64,000 nt of DNA from Liolophura sinensis (GCF_032854445.1 NC_088296.1:20141853-20205852), one strand, 5' to 3'; numbered from the stretch's first letter, positions 33,686 to 46,085 are shown. Numbers and translations: made by a program. The notes: generated by a model not told the origin, from the letters alone.

Positions 33686-33777
33686 CATTAACAACAGAGA
33701 TAATTTGTTAAAAACATACATAGGGTTGATGTGAAGGTGGGTGATTACGGTAACTCCGTGAAGAGCGAAGAATGCAA

Positions 33778-34023
33778 CACTCAAACAATGTCTGTAAATT
33801 TCAACAGAAAGTCTGTTATTTGAAGGTATTATGTTATTATAACATAATATTGTGTCATATTCAACATAATATCCCGTTAGTCTAATAGAATCTTTTGTAT
33901 GTTAAAAAAAAATTATGTGTGTTATATTTAGCAGAGCAATCTGCTGCGTTAGTAGAATACGTTCTATCATCACTCACACAACACACTTTCTGTTAAACTT
34001 AACATATTAATTTTTTTGAGTGA
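33778..34023. mobile_element. MITE, copy 2
   Basis: The left end CACTCAAACAATGTCTG and the reverse complement of the right end CACTCAAAAAAATTAATATG pair, and AACAGAAAGT(C/G)TGTT recurs in both arms. An inner perfect hairpin TATTATGTTAT-T-ATAACATAATA lies at 33826-33848. It is homologous to copy 1 (32342) in inverted orientation, 1.2 kb apart. Confidence 0.75.
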
Positions 34024-36375
34024 CGTGGACACCACGCCTCGATACAGCCCTTAAAGTAGATCGGCAGTCGGTGACAGAGATGCTATTCAGGTTGATGTTA
34101 GTCCTAGAGGATTGCGAATCGGCTGTCTTCTGATGAAGATAAATATTGCCAGTATCGATCGAAGGGAACCGTTGCCAAACCACGACTTTGGTGAAAATAC
34201 GCCAAATGAAGCGCCAGTGAAAAGCGATTCACGCTACTGCATAACGAAACACGCTTAACAGTGGCCGCACACAAACTTCCACAAAAAGAAAACTCAGCAG
34301 CTTTAAGCGTGCAGAAAATTAATTAAATTGGACAGTAATATTTCTATAAGAGTTTTCTTGGGAAGGTTCGTCGAATTCCATCTTCAAGGCTGGCGCACTT
34401 GTAAGCGAATCAATGCAGAGCTAGCTACGGGGTTTTAAGCCGCCGATACGATGCGAGCAGTTGCTTATCACATTTCACGATTGGATACCGAAGAAGACTG
34501 GTGCTGGCAGTGTGCCAGCCACTGTCCTACTGCTGGGCTGTGATAGACGCTGTGGTTGGGAATAGACCAGGGAGAACGAGTAAGAGAGCGACGCCGAGAG
34601 AGAGAGAGAGAGAGACTAAGGATTACTCCGAGTATACGGGCACCCTAGATCGGGACGGAACGCAGCGTAGAATCCACCATCTAGAATCTAAAGCAGGACT
34701 TTTGGAAGCCGAAGGTAACGAAGTTGATTTTTTTTTCTTCGTGGGGTATCCGTTTCTAGAAGCTGACTGCACCGCAATGATTAGTTCATTTCGCATAAGG
34801 TTGTTTTGATGGTGGTAGCTTGCTGGCTGCTACCGGGTGAGACAAGAAGCCAAATACATTCTCCGGGGATTACTTTTCTTATTAAGAAATAGAAACCCAA
34901 ACTAGAAAATCTCCCTGAAGTCCCGTCAGTTATGCATGATATCATTAAGCAATGGGAATGCCCATATCTGCGGATTGAACGGTTTCAATAACTGTTGTTT
35001 TTTTTTTTTTTTGTTTTTTTTTTGGGGGGGGGGCGGTTGTTTGCTTTTTTTTTTTTCGCAAAAGGCTAGTATTGGAAAGCAGTCTAGCGTTGAATTAAGA
35101 CTCTACTGACAGGCACTTGTTGGTGCCCGGGGGATGCAAAGAGCTATAGCATTATGCAATATCCAAACTTCACCAGCTCTGACGTCTAGGACTGCGCATG
35201 TTTGTCCGTCTGCCCTTATCTTTGAAAATATCCACTTCTGTCAGATTATCCATCCTTATCTGTTGACCATTTGTCTATATAGAGGTATCTGCTGTCATGT
35301 ACACATGTCCATTTGTTACCCTCTCCGTTTGCGTGACTTCCACACCTCTGTTGGACAACCGTTTTATTATCTGTCCGTTGGCAAATCCTTAGCTTTTTAT
35401 ACTTATTCTGTCCATTCCGTTACAGATGCGACTTATTTTCATGATCCTTTTATTTCCCGCGTACATTTGTACACCTGTTTTCTCTTTCTTTTGTGGTTTG
35501 TTTTTCCTTTGTTTTAAACATTTGTTTGAGTGCAGTCCCTTAGTCCGTACATTTGACTTACTGTCAGTCTGTCTAGTCGATTTTTTTTTCTGACTCATTA
35601 TATATGTGTTCGATTGCTTGCTTGCCCCTTCGGCTTTCTGTTAATCTATTTGTCTGCCTGCCAGCCCTCAGCTTTTTTACGCTTGGCCTTTTGCCGCGCA
35701 ACCAATATGATACACGTATCCCCTATGTTTCCTTGTCAGATTCTTCGGCTCTTTCCACCCGCTGAATCGGGAACCTTCGGAATAATTGTATTATTCACTG
35801 TGTCAGATTCATACAGAGAACTGTCATGTTATCAACTACTCTTGAATATTATACCATTGTAAGGTTTCCAACTGGCACGATTAAAAAAACCTTAGCAGAA
35901 ATGATTTTTACCTCAAAACGATTCTAGCCGTTTCACTAGCCAGCCATTTAGCGGATGGTATTACACTTGTTCAAATGAAAGCTAAGGCAGTGTTTTCAAT
36001 GAAAGCAATGAAAAACAGATCTGATGTCATTTTTTTATGAAAATAACACGCCAAAGGCTGCTACACGAATCTCCTTAGAAACACATGGATTCGTTTTGCT
36101 CCTCTTTTGAGAATAAGTCGTCTAAACACTTTAAATAAAGAACATATTTTGGGCCAAGTTCAAGAATGGAAACCCCTCATCACACCAAAGTCAGTGAGAG
36201 TGAGCGAAAAAATATTTGCCATTCTTATACGACCCATGGTGAAAATGTTTAGAGGAACAGATATTAAGACATCACAGAAATTTTCTACCTACAAAGCCTA
36301 TATGTTAAGGGGGCATCAAAATTACTACTATCTATGCAATTACTTGAACGGTTGGAGTGGAACCCCAAATATCTG
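34024..36375. other. Anonymous DNA with low-complexity tracts
   Basis: No gene recognised. A GA repeat lies at about 34598-34615 and a T-run then G-run at 34998-35036. A pyrimidine-leaning stretch with repeated CTGTC(C/T) lies at 35200-35720, and the long plus frame at 35134-35517 reads through it without a domain. Confidence 0.5.
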
Positions 36376-37085
36376 AAGTAGGCTGACAAGAAGCGGGTTA
36401 CATGTCACCATTTACCAGTTGCCACACTGCCGTCGGTGCTCTTGCTTTACTCTTTGTTATGTAAGTCTTGTGTAATGTGGAGCTATTTGCAGCCCATCTG
36501 TTTGTCGTCACTGCAATGGTTTTACTGCCTGTGCTGTAGGTTTTTCGTTGTGTGCTTTGCCAGGTGTCGTCGCTGATATGAGTTTACTGCCTGTGCTGTA
36601 AGTTTTTCATTGTGTGCTTTGCCAGGTGTCGTCACTGCTATGATTTTACTGCCTGTGCTGTAGGTTTTTCACTGTGTGAGTTGCCAGGTGTCGTCACTGC
36701 TATGATTTTACTACCTGTGCTGTAGGTTTTTCACCATGTGATTTACCAAGTGTTGTCGCTGCTCGGGTTTCACTTTCTGAGCTGTAAGTGTAAGTCTTTG
36801 ATATTGTGTGATGATTTGCCAATCATGACACTGTCGTCGCTGTTCTGTTTTCACTCTCAGCGCTGTATATGCAAATCTTTTATATGTGACAATTTTTCAA
36901 TCATGACACTGTCGTCGCTGTTTTGTTTTCCCTCTCAGCACTGTACATACAAATCTTTTATAATATGCGACCATTTGCCAATCATCACACTGTCGTCGCT
37001 GCACTGGTTTTAGAGCCGTACTGTACCTCATTTATCATGTGTGACCATTTGTAAGCTATCACACTAATGTACTGCAAGTCTTTTA
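36376..37085. repeat. Degenerate tandem repeat derived from a dispersed element
   Basis: Two adjacent arrays are present. The first (about 36500-36770) has about four units of 62-66 bp around CTGCCTGTGCTGTAGGTTTT and GCCAGGTGTCGTC. The second (about 36777-37030) has about three units of about 80 bp around CATGACACTGTCGTCGCTGT and CAAATCTTTTATA. The left end (36376-36450) resembles part of the element at 31551. Reverse copies of the CAGCGACGACAGTGTGA core lie near 57885, with weaker ones near 38945 and 39080. Confidence 0.7.
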
Positions 37086-39234
37086 TATTGTAACCACAGA
37101 TAATCGATCCAAAAAACAGTCCAGACAGCGCGTGACCGAGTTATGTTGAGTTGAGTTCTTTAGCTTTCCTCAACAGTGTGCTCTGTGCATATAAACTGAT
37201 AAATACAAGATCCGATGGAGCATTCACTAGATTACAGCGTTACCACACTATATAGAAGCAGTCCAGCCCATTCTGTCTCTTTGTGGGGGCACTGTCGTTG
37301 TTAATTTTCCTGCACGTTGGTAGCCGTATCCAAATTGCATTGATACATACAACGTTGTATGATAAATCATGTCCGATTAGCAGTCATTTTAGAGATAAAA
37401 ATGGTATCCGTTTTAAGTAAAACCTGTCAACATCGTACGATAGACATAAACACTGCAGTATAATAACATGAAGAGACAACAAATTTCTTTGTAATAAAGT
37501 ATAGGTCTACAGCTTAGTTATAGCTATACACTATACACGAAAGAAGCCAAACGAAGATGTACGACAAACGTGGCATCTCTGTGTTTAAACGTAGCATAAA
37601 CGAGTCCAATCCAGCCTCACATGTTATCTTACAAATGCTGCTAAACAGTTGGTTGTTTTCAAAAGGGCACTAGACGTCAAATGGCCGGAGTAGTAATGTC
37701 GTTAGGCGAGATACACGGGCGTCATAAATTGTGTATTCATTCACAAAATGTCATTCCAGTGATCCAGCCAATTTATAGTTTCCATCTACACCGTTCAGTG
37801 ATTTGATATATCGAACTCTTCCTGCCTGACGCCAGAAACTTCCAAGCTCTGTATTCTTCCGCCGTAAAAGGTAATCCCGGTGAAGGGCGCTGTAATTTGT
37901 CAATTCGCAGCACACCATTTATTTCATTGGTTTAGATTCAGTGGCTAAGAGACCATGTCTAAACGCCAGCAAATACTAACCTGCTCACACTCACTAGGGA
38001 ATCGTCCTGTTCTAGATCATATTCAAGGAGTGATTTGTTCATTTGTTTGGTTGTTTACATATTACGTTTTCACATCACAGTCAGCCTCATTTCTGCCATA
38101 TCACTGTTGTTTAGTTGTTAAGGAGTTGTTCCGAGTTGACTCCTGCATCAGCCTGATATCACTGACAATGGTAAGTCTCTATATTCTACATCAAATGCGT
38201 AGAGGAACAATCATAACTAGACTACCTATCACCCCCAAATTTCCTCGTCGAATGGAATGTCCCCATGCCACTTCATTGTGACATATGTGTTTAAAAGGTG
38301 TGTCTTTGCCAAAGCGCAACGGGGGCACACATTTTAGTATAGACAACTTACATGGTACACGTGGTTACACGACACGTGAAATACCCAAGCTTTTGTGCCC
38401 TTATCTTTCGTGACGGTCAAATACCAAATGCATGACAGACAAGTTAGAATGGAAATTCGATCTTCAATACATTTGTAGAACCGACAACACACGCAACTGT
38501 TATCAGGGAAGCGTGGATACACAAAAACGCAGTTCGAATCTCTCCACATGCAACGCTAGTCTTAATAATTCAGCAAGGCTACTTTGTTCCACGTTCAGTT
38601 CCGACAACCTGCCGCACGACAGTGTGAATAATTCAAAGCATTTCATTTCAACGCTACAATGAACATTTTGACGCTTGAGTGAACAAAGTCTGTGTGTGTG
38701 TTTTCATTTTCATCAAAGCTGATACATTGTGCCGAATGACATACAGAAAACCCCACTATCGCAGTAGATATGCATTCCTGTATGATTCTGTATGAAGATG
38801 CTATAAAGCCCTATATTCGGATATATGCGATTACGTGTGTTTGTTTCCATGTCCGTCAAATTTTGACATGGTATCCATGTGAAGAGGAGTATATAATAGA
38901 TAACAGACCATATCATGGAGAGTAAAACCAGAGCAACAACGACAGTGTAATTCTAGTAGTTGATAAAATTTTTAACACTTAACAGGTGAAAACCCATCTC
39001 TCCTTTATAGTATATGAGCGTAGTCTACATTTATATGTATGTGTGCCTTTACGATCAATAACTAAATTATTGATAGTAATACGACAGCGTAATATTTGAT
39101 AAAATGGTCACACATAACCGACGAAAACCCGCCTATCTTATAGAGTATGCTAGTCCTCATTTGTCAGCTACATATATGAGCATGCACGAAGATACTCCGG
39201 GTAGGATCACCCCCAAAGACTAAAAATTATACCT
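37086..39234. other. Anonymous intergenic DNA
   Basis: No gene recognised. Two related blocks, about 38940-39010 and 39060-39140 (TTGATAAAAT followed by GAAAACCC and a TATAG box), form a diverged direct repeat that is also weakly matched at 57880-57970. Frames at 37955-38281 and 38432-38662 have no domain. Confidence 0.5.
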
Positions 39235-39500
39235 GATTTTGCCTCGCGTTGTGGTCAGCACTGAAAGGTTAGAGCTGGGAAACGTTACTGGTTGACACGA
39301 GTTAGTATAATGTGACTGGTTGGGGTGTCATGCCTGGTGTCTTCGGCATGATACTTCAATGGTGTGTGCACTTTTATTCCATGGATTCGCCCTGCTACAA
39401 GAAGACACAGTATTTGCACATAGGCCTAATGACGTCGCGTCGTCATACGACTGAAAATTTTTTAAGTACAACGTAAAACCCAAAGCATTCCTACCTACCT
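39235..39500 (+). mobile_element. Family-3 SINE, 5'-truncated
   Basis: GTCAGCACTGAAAGGTTAG, TACTGGTTGACACGAGTTAG and GGGTGTCATGCCTGGTGTC are followed by the 3' domain CGTCGTCATACGACTGAAA and a CTACCTACCTAC tail. The 3' domain is close to that of family 2 (TAATATGACTGAAAAATTGC), which links the two families. Confidence 0.75.
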
Positions 39501-39558
39501 ACTTTTCTACCTACCTACATGCTTTCACTCATTCATACATTCACACGTACGAAGATGC

Positions 39559-39559
39559 T

Positions 39560-39610
<51 letters not shown>

Positions 39611-39856
39611 TTTGATTGGTGATATACTCCGTACTCAAGAATATTTCTCTTATACGCCGGTGGCCAGTATTATGGTGGGAGGAAATCGGGCAGAGCCCGG
39701 GGAGAAATCCACAACCATCCGCAGGCTGCTGCAAACCTTCGCACTCACGGCCGGAGAGGAAGCCAGCATGCGAACTCACAGCGAAGCATTGATGAGAGGC
39801 CCCTGGGTCATTACGCTGCGCTAGCTCGCTAACCAACTGAGCCATGGAAGCCCCTA
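39559..39856 (-). mobile_element. Family-1 SINE, full length, with long TTTA tail
   Basis: An expanded (TTTA)n tail at 39559-39613 is followed by TGATTGGTGATATACTCCG and the family-1 body. At the right end on minus lies the tRNA-like head GCTCAGTTGGTTAGCGAGC. The tail has about 14 units, far longer than in the other copies, which suggests microsatellite growth after insertion. Confidence 0.92.
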
Positions 39857-41654
39857 TAGGCATACGTGTCATGTGATATGTGTGCACGCGTATTCCCCTG
39901 ACCCCCTCCACGCGCTTCCCGAGGGGGTGAATTATTTGGTCTGTGTATTAGTATCTCCATCCAATCAGTACCAGGATTTGTCGATGACCAGATAATAATT
40001 ACTTGGCTATTGATCTGATAATTGAACGCCATTGATTAGTCTCATACCGAACCGTAAAAGAGACAATGTCAGTCGGCGCGATAGAAGAGGTTATTCCGAT
40101 GTGGCAATCTATCGATAAAATGACAGAATCATAATGATTTTGCCAGCTATCTGTCAATCAGTCTGGTTAAGTTATTGTCAAAATGTACAGCTTGTGGTTA
40201 TGTCAACACACATTGCCATCGCCCTTGTGTGCCTGTATCATTGCGTGCTACTTAGATTGCCTGCATTTCTGTTCCCCCGTAATTTGCTGCAATCAATAAA
40301 CAATACAGCTGTTTACTCGAAAATGTCATCTGTTGGTATAACTGGAACAATTTGACTTATCTATTTTTAATTCAAATAAATGCACTCAGATTTTGAAATA
40401 CCAACGTGAACGAACTTTAGACACAGTGTATGTATGTCACGGAGTTGTTGTTCGTGTTGAGATTGTTGCTGTTCGTGTTGTTCTTGGCCTCGATTGCATT
40501 TTTGAAATGCGCATGCGTTGCAGCTTGTGGTCCAAAATTTGGGGATGTTGTTTCTCTTGTTTGACAAGCATTAAGGGAGAGAGTGGAGGCTAGTGATGTT
40601 GTCCATATAATAGCCAGGACTGGCAAAAAGTGTTTTGTATGGTGCTAAAAAAAGAAAAAGTGAACAAATTAGTAAAGTAAAGGCAATGTATGCGCAAAAC
40701 TGAACTCGCCTTGTAACCGTACCGCTCGTGTAAATACTATAAAGGCTTCGACTCCAATTTTAAACGTAGGATAGCTGCCATCTTGTTAGTGGGTTATCTG
40801 TGATGGGAAGACTGTGTCTAAACCCGTCAACGTGAATGCTGGCTCAGAATCAGCTTAAAACAGCTGGAGTTTTTCATGTACACACTAGATAAACATTCAA
40901 ACGTAATTGTGAGTTTATTGTTCGTAGGCTTGGACAAATTAACTCCGAGCTTATGGACAATCAAAATCACAATATGATGTTCTCCAGTGGACAGTAACGG
41001 TTCTTCCCCTTGTATGACATGATATAATAAATGTATAGATTTTAGATCAATCGGATTTATTTTCCGACGTATGCCAATATTGTTCTCTTAGCTACAGGTT
41101 TACACGACTGCAAGAGCTGAAAATGATATACCATTGTATGGTTCGGAAACATGAGTCAGCAAATTGCCCGGGGGACTCATATTAATCAGGTTTTATTCAT
41201 CATGAAGAGAAGCAGATACCGCAATTCCGATGTGGATGCCCTTTTGTTTTTTTATGTGAAGGCCTGTTAGGGGCTGCTCTAAAAAGCTTATACGTGTTTC
41301 GTGTTGAGGGTTAGAAACCACATATGCTCCAGATCAAAATGGTAAAATCACATTTCACATCACTAAACATACTCTTTACAGCGCATGCGTAGCTCTCTAC
41401 CTTTCCCTTTACCTCAATGCCAAAACCAGTAAATTTTGTACAGAAATCTTGAACAACACCGAAGTCACTGGGTTCACGGTAATGAGGCAGGGAGTGACGT
41501 CAGAAAACAAATAATCCGTCTCAATCTTTACCGTTATCTCGAGTGTCATCAAAAACTGACTGCCATCGTGGAATGAAGTATATATGAATGAATAAACAAA
41601 TAAATAAATAAATGTGGCTAATGATACGTTTGTAAATTTAACGTCAAAAAAGCT
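39857..41654. other. Anonymous intergenic DNA
   Basis: No gene recognised. A GTT-rich stretch at about 40443-40490 gives an Asn-rich minus-strand frame that is simple repeat rather than protein. A CRE-like TGACGTCA lies near 41496. Confidence 0.5.
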
Positions 41655-41870
41655 TTAGTTCTCGCTGGCTGAGTGGTATAATGGATTGTCCCAACACGAT
41701 CACAAGCCATTTATCGATGAGGTCAATTACTTTTAAACCTAGCCTTTGATGGGATTCGGCTGTGACTTTAAATGGTGGAGGATTTCCGGTACCTGATGAA
41801 GCTTGGTGGTTTCCACCGATGTAAAACATGACTTTCGTCACATAAGTGAAACATTTTTCTTTTCTAAAAC
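41655..41870 (+). mobile_element. Possible tRNA-headed element
   Basis: CTCGCTGGCTGAGTGGTATA resembles a box A of the Leu/Ser type. The body contains GGGATTCGGCTGTGAC, and its end (ACATAAGTGAAACATTTTTC) resembles other SINE 3' regions. No second copy was found in the window, so this is weak. Confidence 0.35.
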
Positions 41871-42186
41871 ACAAAGTGAAATACATAAAATCACCTATAC
41901 CGTCATCTATATGTTTCCAAAATTCCCCACAGTCTCTCCTTTACTTATTTGATATTATCTTAAGCTTTACCGACAGTACACTCATGTGTTGCCGTTTATT
42001 ATGAAATTATTGATAAGGTATACATATTCAAGACTTTAATACAATCAAATTTATTGATTTCAAATATATTCTTATGAAAAAAACGGCGCATCTATTAGGC
42101 AATTCGGTAGGTTGATCTTAACTGAAATGGCCATGGAGAACATTCCTCGCTTCATGTAAGCCGGTTCAAAGGTGTACAGTACAAAA

Positions 42187-42440
42187 GTTGTGTACCACAA
42201 TGTACCACATTATACGGCCAAAGTTGTGTACCAAAATGTAACACATTATACAGTCACAGCTGTGTACCACAACGTACCGCATTATACGGCCAAAGCTGTG
42301 TACCAAAATGTAACACATTATACAGTCACAGCTGTGTACCACAACGTACCGCATTATACGGCCAAAGCTGTGTACCAGAATGTACCACATTATACAGTTC
42401 CAGCTGTGTACCACAATGTACCACATTATACATTGTCAAA
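42187..42440. repeat. 36-bp minisatellite, 7 copies
   Basis: Seven units of 36 bp are built on GTGTACCACAATGTACCAC and ATTATACGGCCAAAG. Units alternate between ...ATACGGCCAAAG and ...ATACAGTCACAG, giving a 72-bp higher-order repeat over most of the array. It is open on plus (12-residue repeats VYHNVPHYTAKV) and on minus. It shares the ACAT(A)TTATACGG core and the alternating design with the 54-bp array at 7.9 kb. Confidence 0.93.
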
Positions 42441-43092
42441 GCTGAATAGTCTTTTGCTCTTTCCTAGTTTTGTCACACCGATATCAGTGCAAACTGGTAC
42501 CGTGGTACTCATGTTTTGCAAAGAGAACAGTGATTAATTCGCCATTGGTACAAGTCGCCATTGCGCGGGAAAATTTACCCCCTTTGTTGATAGATTTCAT
42601 TGGCCAGTGATCATTATGTATGCATTGTACAATAATATGATCATTAATCAGCCGGAGCATAGCAGTGAGCATTATAGGCGTAATGAATTGCTACCTTAAT
42701 TATAAGCTTGTAACACAGCCCAAATGCAGTTTCAATCAGAATCCTTGAGTACGGACACCCGGAAGATGCCCGCAGGACATCGTCTTCTCGTATTCTCCGC
42801 AATGCTATGGGAGATTTCCGTGGAAAAAAAAGCTCTGAAACCAATTTCTCAGAGATTTGCTCGCTCGTCCATTGAAATAAGATTCCATTGTTAGAATTCC
42901 TCAGTACAACGTGAGTTTTAAGGGTTCTAGACACAGCTAAGGGTTGCAAAGAAGATTTTCCGTGAGGTTTATTTATTTGATATCATTAAGAGTTTTACAG
43001 TGGCATAGCCAAGACACTTTTACATACATCGCAACAATCAGGGTTTATCGGTGAAGTACATAAAACACAGTCCGGGGGATAATGAAGTAATG
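42441..43092. other. Anonymous intergenic DNA
   Basis: No gene recognised; the open frames on either strand lack domains. Confidence 0.5.
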
Positions 43093-43095
43093 ATA

Positions 43096-43346
43096 TATTT
43101 GATTGGTGTTTTACGCCGTACTCAAGAATATTTCATTTATACGTCGGCGGCCAGTATTATGATGGGAAGAAACCGGGCAGATCCCTGGTGGAACCCACAA
43201 GCTGTTAAACAGGTTGTTGGTAGACCTTCCCGTTTACGTCCGCAGACGAGGCCAGCTTGAGCTGGACTTGAACTCACAGCGACACCTCTGGTGAGAGGTT
43301 CCTGGGTCATTACGCTGCGCTAGCGCGCTAACCAACTGAGTCACGG
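43096..43346 (-). mobile_element. Family-1 SINE, full length
   Basis: A short tail (ATATTTGATTGGTGTTTTAC) is followed by the CCGTACTCAAGAATATTTCA domain. GCTTGAGCTGGACTTGAACTC is box B in reverse, and GCGCGCTAACCAACTGAGTC is the box A head in reverse. Just beyond, at 43365-43465, a second tRNA-like stretch on minus (TTTTGAGTTCGAATCAAGC) may be another element's head. Confidence 0.92.
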
Positions 43347-44261
43347 ATAACACTGAGATCCATTTAACATTAGAAGGCAAGAGCTTGATTCGAACTCAAA
43401 ACCTTACAAAGCTAGACAGTTGACTGTTGCAAGATCCTCCAGTAAACCATCTAACCAGAAACATGTAGACATAAACGTTTGGAATTTGAATCAATCTCTT
43501 TGTGGATGAGTTTCCACCTTCGCGCGTTCTATGTGTGTGGGAGAGCTTAACTGATTTAACTGTTTGTTTACAAAGAGCCGTTACGTAATACGAAATAATG
43601 ACAGCTAAAGAAATGATCACTACGGCTTGTGCATGTGTTACGTTCAGGTGCCTGATAAATTAGTTAAACCGCCACTGTGCCTGCAAAAAGATTTTTCCCT
43701 CGTGTTTTTCTCGCGAGCTGTTAAACAGTTTGTGTAGACCGCAGCTGGTAAACATTTTCATTAGAGGGGAGAAGAGATATGGGGCGACAACACAAGCCAG
43801 TATCACAGACTCGAGTGTATAACAACACGACGGAGGTGTCAGGGACAATGACTTTAATAGGTGTAGCAGCCGGTGAATCTAGGGCGTTGTTACTCAGTAT
43901 CCAGGTTAATTGGCAGGAAGTACATTCGCGCAGATAGGTCCATAATTTGACGAAGACACCATTATGACGAGCTCGGACTTCCTGTTTTGCGTGATTACGA
44001 TCTCGGTGACGCTCAGCCCGACGATGTGGGTTACGTAATCAGCTGTCACTCCGTCGAGGTAAAATCACTTCAGCATATTTTTTCCTTGCTAGCCAACTCT
44101 AAAACCGCGTGGACGTGCTGTAATTTGTAACAAGGCCACAGCGACAAACAAAGGTCAAAACAGGAAGTATCTTTTCGAGTATGTTCACTGTTACCTTGAC
44201 ATTTCCTTTTTATGTTATGCCTAAAAATGGCTTGCGTCTAAGCTCAAATCGTAAGTTGATT
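43347..44261. other. Anonymous DNA with a tRNA-like fragment
   Basis: Apart from the tRNA-like piece at 43365-43465, nothing is recognisable. I do not call a tRNA gene because the arms do not pair convincingly. Confidence 0.45.
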
Positions 44262-44628
44262 TGCTTGAGTGCTTGAGTGAGTCAGTGAGTGCTTGGGGTT
44301 TAACGTTGCATTTTACAATGTTTCAGTCATAAAGAATCCTTAGAGTACATGCAATGTGCCTCGTGTTACAGGACTGATTTCCAACGCTCTTTTATCTAGT
44401 GCTGCTTCACTAAGACGACTTTTAGGAGGCAAGAAAACCGCCCTGCCCGAGTCATCATACTGATACGGGCCAACCAGCCATTGCACTATCCCCATTCAAG
44501 CTGAACTCCAAGCAAGCCAGCTACAAATTCTTCTTTTAAATTCTTTGGTATGACTCGATCCAGGGTTGACTCTGGATCTACCGCTCCCGAAGCGGACGCT
44601 CTACCAACTAAGAAATCTGGGCCGGTGT
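44262..44628 (-). mobile_element. Family-2 SINE, full length
   Basis: A (GAGT)n tail, GTGCTTGGGGTTTAACGTTG, the CTAGTGCTGCTTCACTAAGA block and CATACTGATACGGGCCAACC lead to the reversed tRNA-like head GCGGACGCTCTACCAACTAA. It aligns along its whole length with the copies at 3162, 5500 and 9633. Confidence 0.88.
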
Positions 44629-45929
44629 ATCCCGAATGAGATTAAGAAGAATGAGAGAATTCAGAGAATTTAAATTTCGTGGCTCCAACATCTACATGGC
44701 CAAACAAGTAGAACAAACATAAAGCAAGGCCAAATCCTTAAGTTTTCTTTTCTTTTCTTTTAATCTATAGTCCAGACAGCGAAGAGTGTGGTGTTTGCAC
44801 TGCGCATGCGCCGTTCACAAATCGTTCCATAGAATGTCTGGTCCGTTAACGAAAAACCAAGCCCTCAAACAACCGCTTGATTAAGTCTGTGCCTGCTGCT
44901 ATTATAGCATTAATTTGTACAGGGTTTGATTTAGCGGTTCACTGATAGGCTCGTTCTCTTCCTCACAGACCGACGATCCACTTGGATTATCCTTTCCCTA
45001 CCAATACTACGGACAGATTGCTTGTGATATTAACAGATTCAACCAGTAGAGTTAATCTACTTTACTGGGTTTACTTTTGGATCCACCCACCAATCTGAGG
45101 GCAATCCAATACACCAACCCATTCGACTAAATATGGAGTTTTTATTTCCCTTTGCGTCGCCGCCATTACCAGTGCCCGGATGTCGATTAATCCGCGTGCT
45201 GTTGGAAGTCTCCAGGCGACGTCGCCATTTTCTTCGCCTGGTTTTTCCGCGCCAGTAATTTGCACGGAGCAACAAGCCGGTTCGTCTTAATGTGTCGGGT
45301 GTCCCCAGGGGACTAGAGAGAGCCTAGGAGAGGGGAGGGGGGGGGGGCAGCCTGTGTGAGTTTAGTCAGGCAGTAATGTACCGCTAATGAACAAGAGATG
45401 ACCCCAACGAGGCCGCCATCATCGAATATCGATCTGTCACGTGACCCGCTGCACGGACATCGCATTAACCTCTAGCCCTTTCCGGAGAGAAATTAGTTTT
45501 GACAGTATTAGGTCTGACTGTCAGGGTTTGTGTCGTGTATCTGATTAGCACTATCCACACGTGGTCGACAACCAAAAAGCTCAAGTATATATAAATAAAT
45601 ATTTCCTGAGAGGGTTGTTTTGTTTGGACTGGTATTCTCCATGATATGATTTCCAAAATAGAAAAGCATAGTGAACGCGGATCTTAATTCAAATTACGGG
45701 CGTCTGTCCACAAATTTGGCTTCCGATGGATTCGTAAATCGATACCTAAGTACGAAAAAGACGCGCCCCTAATAGGCATTAAACTACACTTATATAGATT
45801 AGCCTGTAACAATGTTTGTATGGAAAAGGCCTTGCAATTGCTTTTATCTCCCTTCCTTAGCTGTATATCTTTGACAGCATAAATTGATCATAGACTTTTA
45901 CAAACGATATTTTTTATTCATCAGTTATT
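44629..45929. other. Anonymous DNA
   Basis: No gene recognised. A pyrimidine run lies at 44745-44762 and a G-rich run at 45332-45347. A perfect 10-base palindrome GTCACGTGAC is listed separately. The minus frames at 45057-45275 overlap each other and have no domain. Confidence 0.5.
45436..45445. promoter_or_regulatory. GTCACGTGAC palindrome (CLEAR/E-box type)
   Basis: This perfect 10-base palindrome equals the consensus bound by MiT/TFE and USF bHLH-ZIP factors in animals. One exact match in 64 kb is expected about 0.06 times by chance. No gene start is visible nearby, so a function is unproven. Confidence 0.3.
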
Positions 45930-46085
45930 TGTTTGTTTGATTGGCGTTTTGTACTTCTTTTTTGTTTTGTACTTTTTTTATACGACTGACAACTGCGTTA
46001 TAGTGCGCGACAATTGCACCCAACCCGTGGAAACCCACGACCATACGTAGATTTATGGAAGACGTGCAATGTACGACCGGATAGT
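45930..46085 (-). mobile_element. Family-1 SINE, strongly decayed
   Basis: GTTTGTTTGATTGGCGTTTT, TATACGACTGACAACTGCG and GGAAACCCACGACCATACG keep the family-1 order, but the centre is rearranged and the head is missing. Confidence 0.6.

Noticed and set aside
35134-35517. 127-residue plus-strand frame
   Set aside because: It reads through CTGTC-rich pyrimidine sequence and has no domain or start context.
40367-40626. Asn/Thr-rich minus-strand frames
   Set aside because: They translate a GTT trinucleotide-rich stretch.
43365-43465. Genuine tRNA gene on minus
   Set aside because: Box B is good, but the acceptor and anticodon arms do not pair. It looks like a SINE head fragment.
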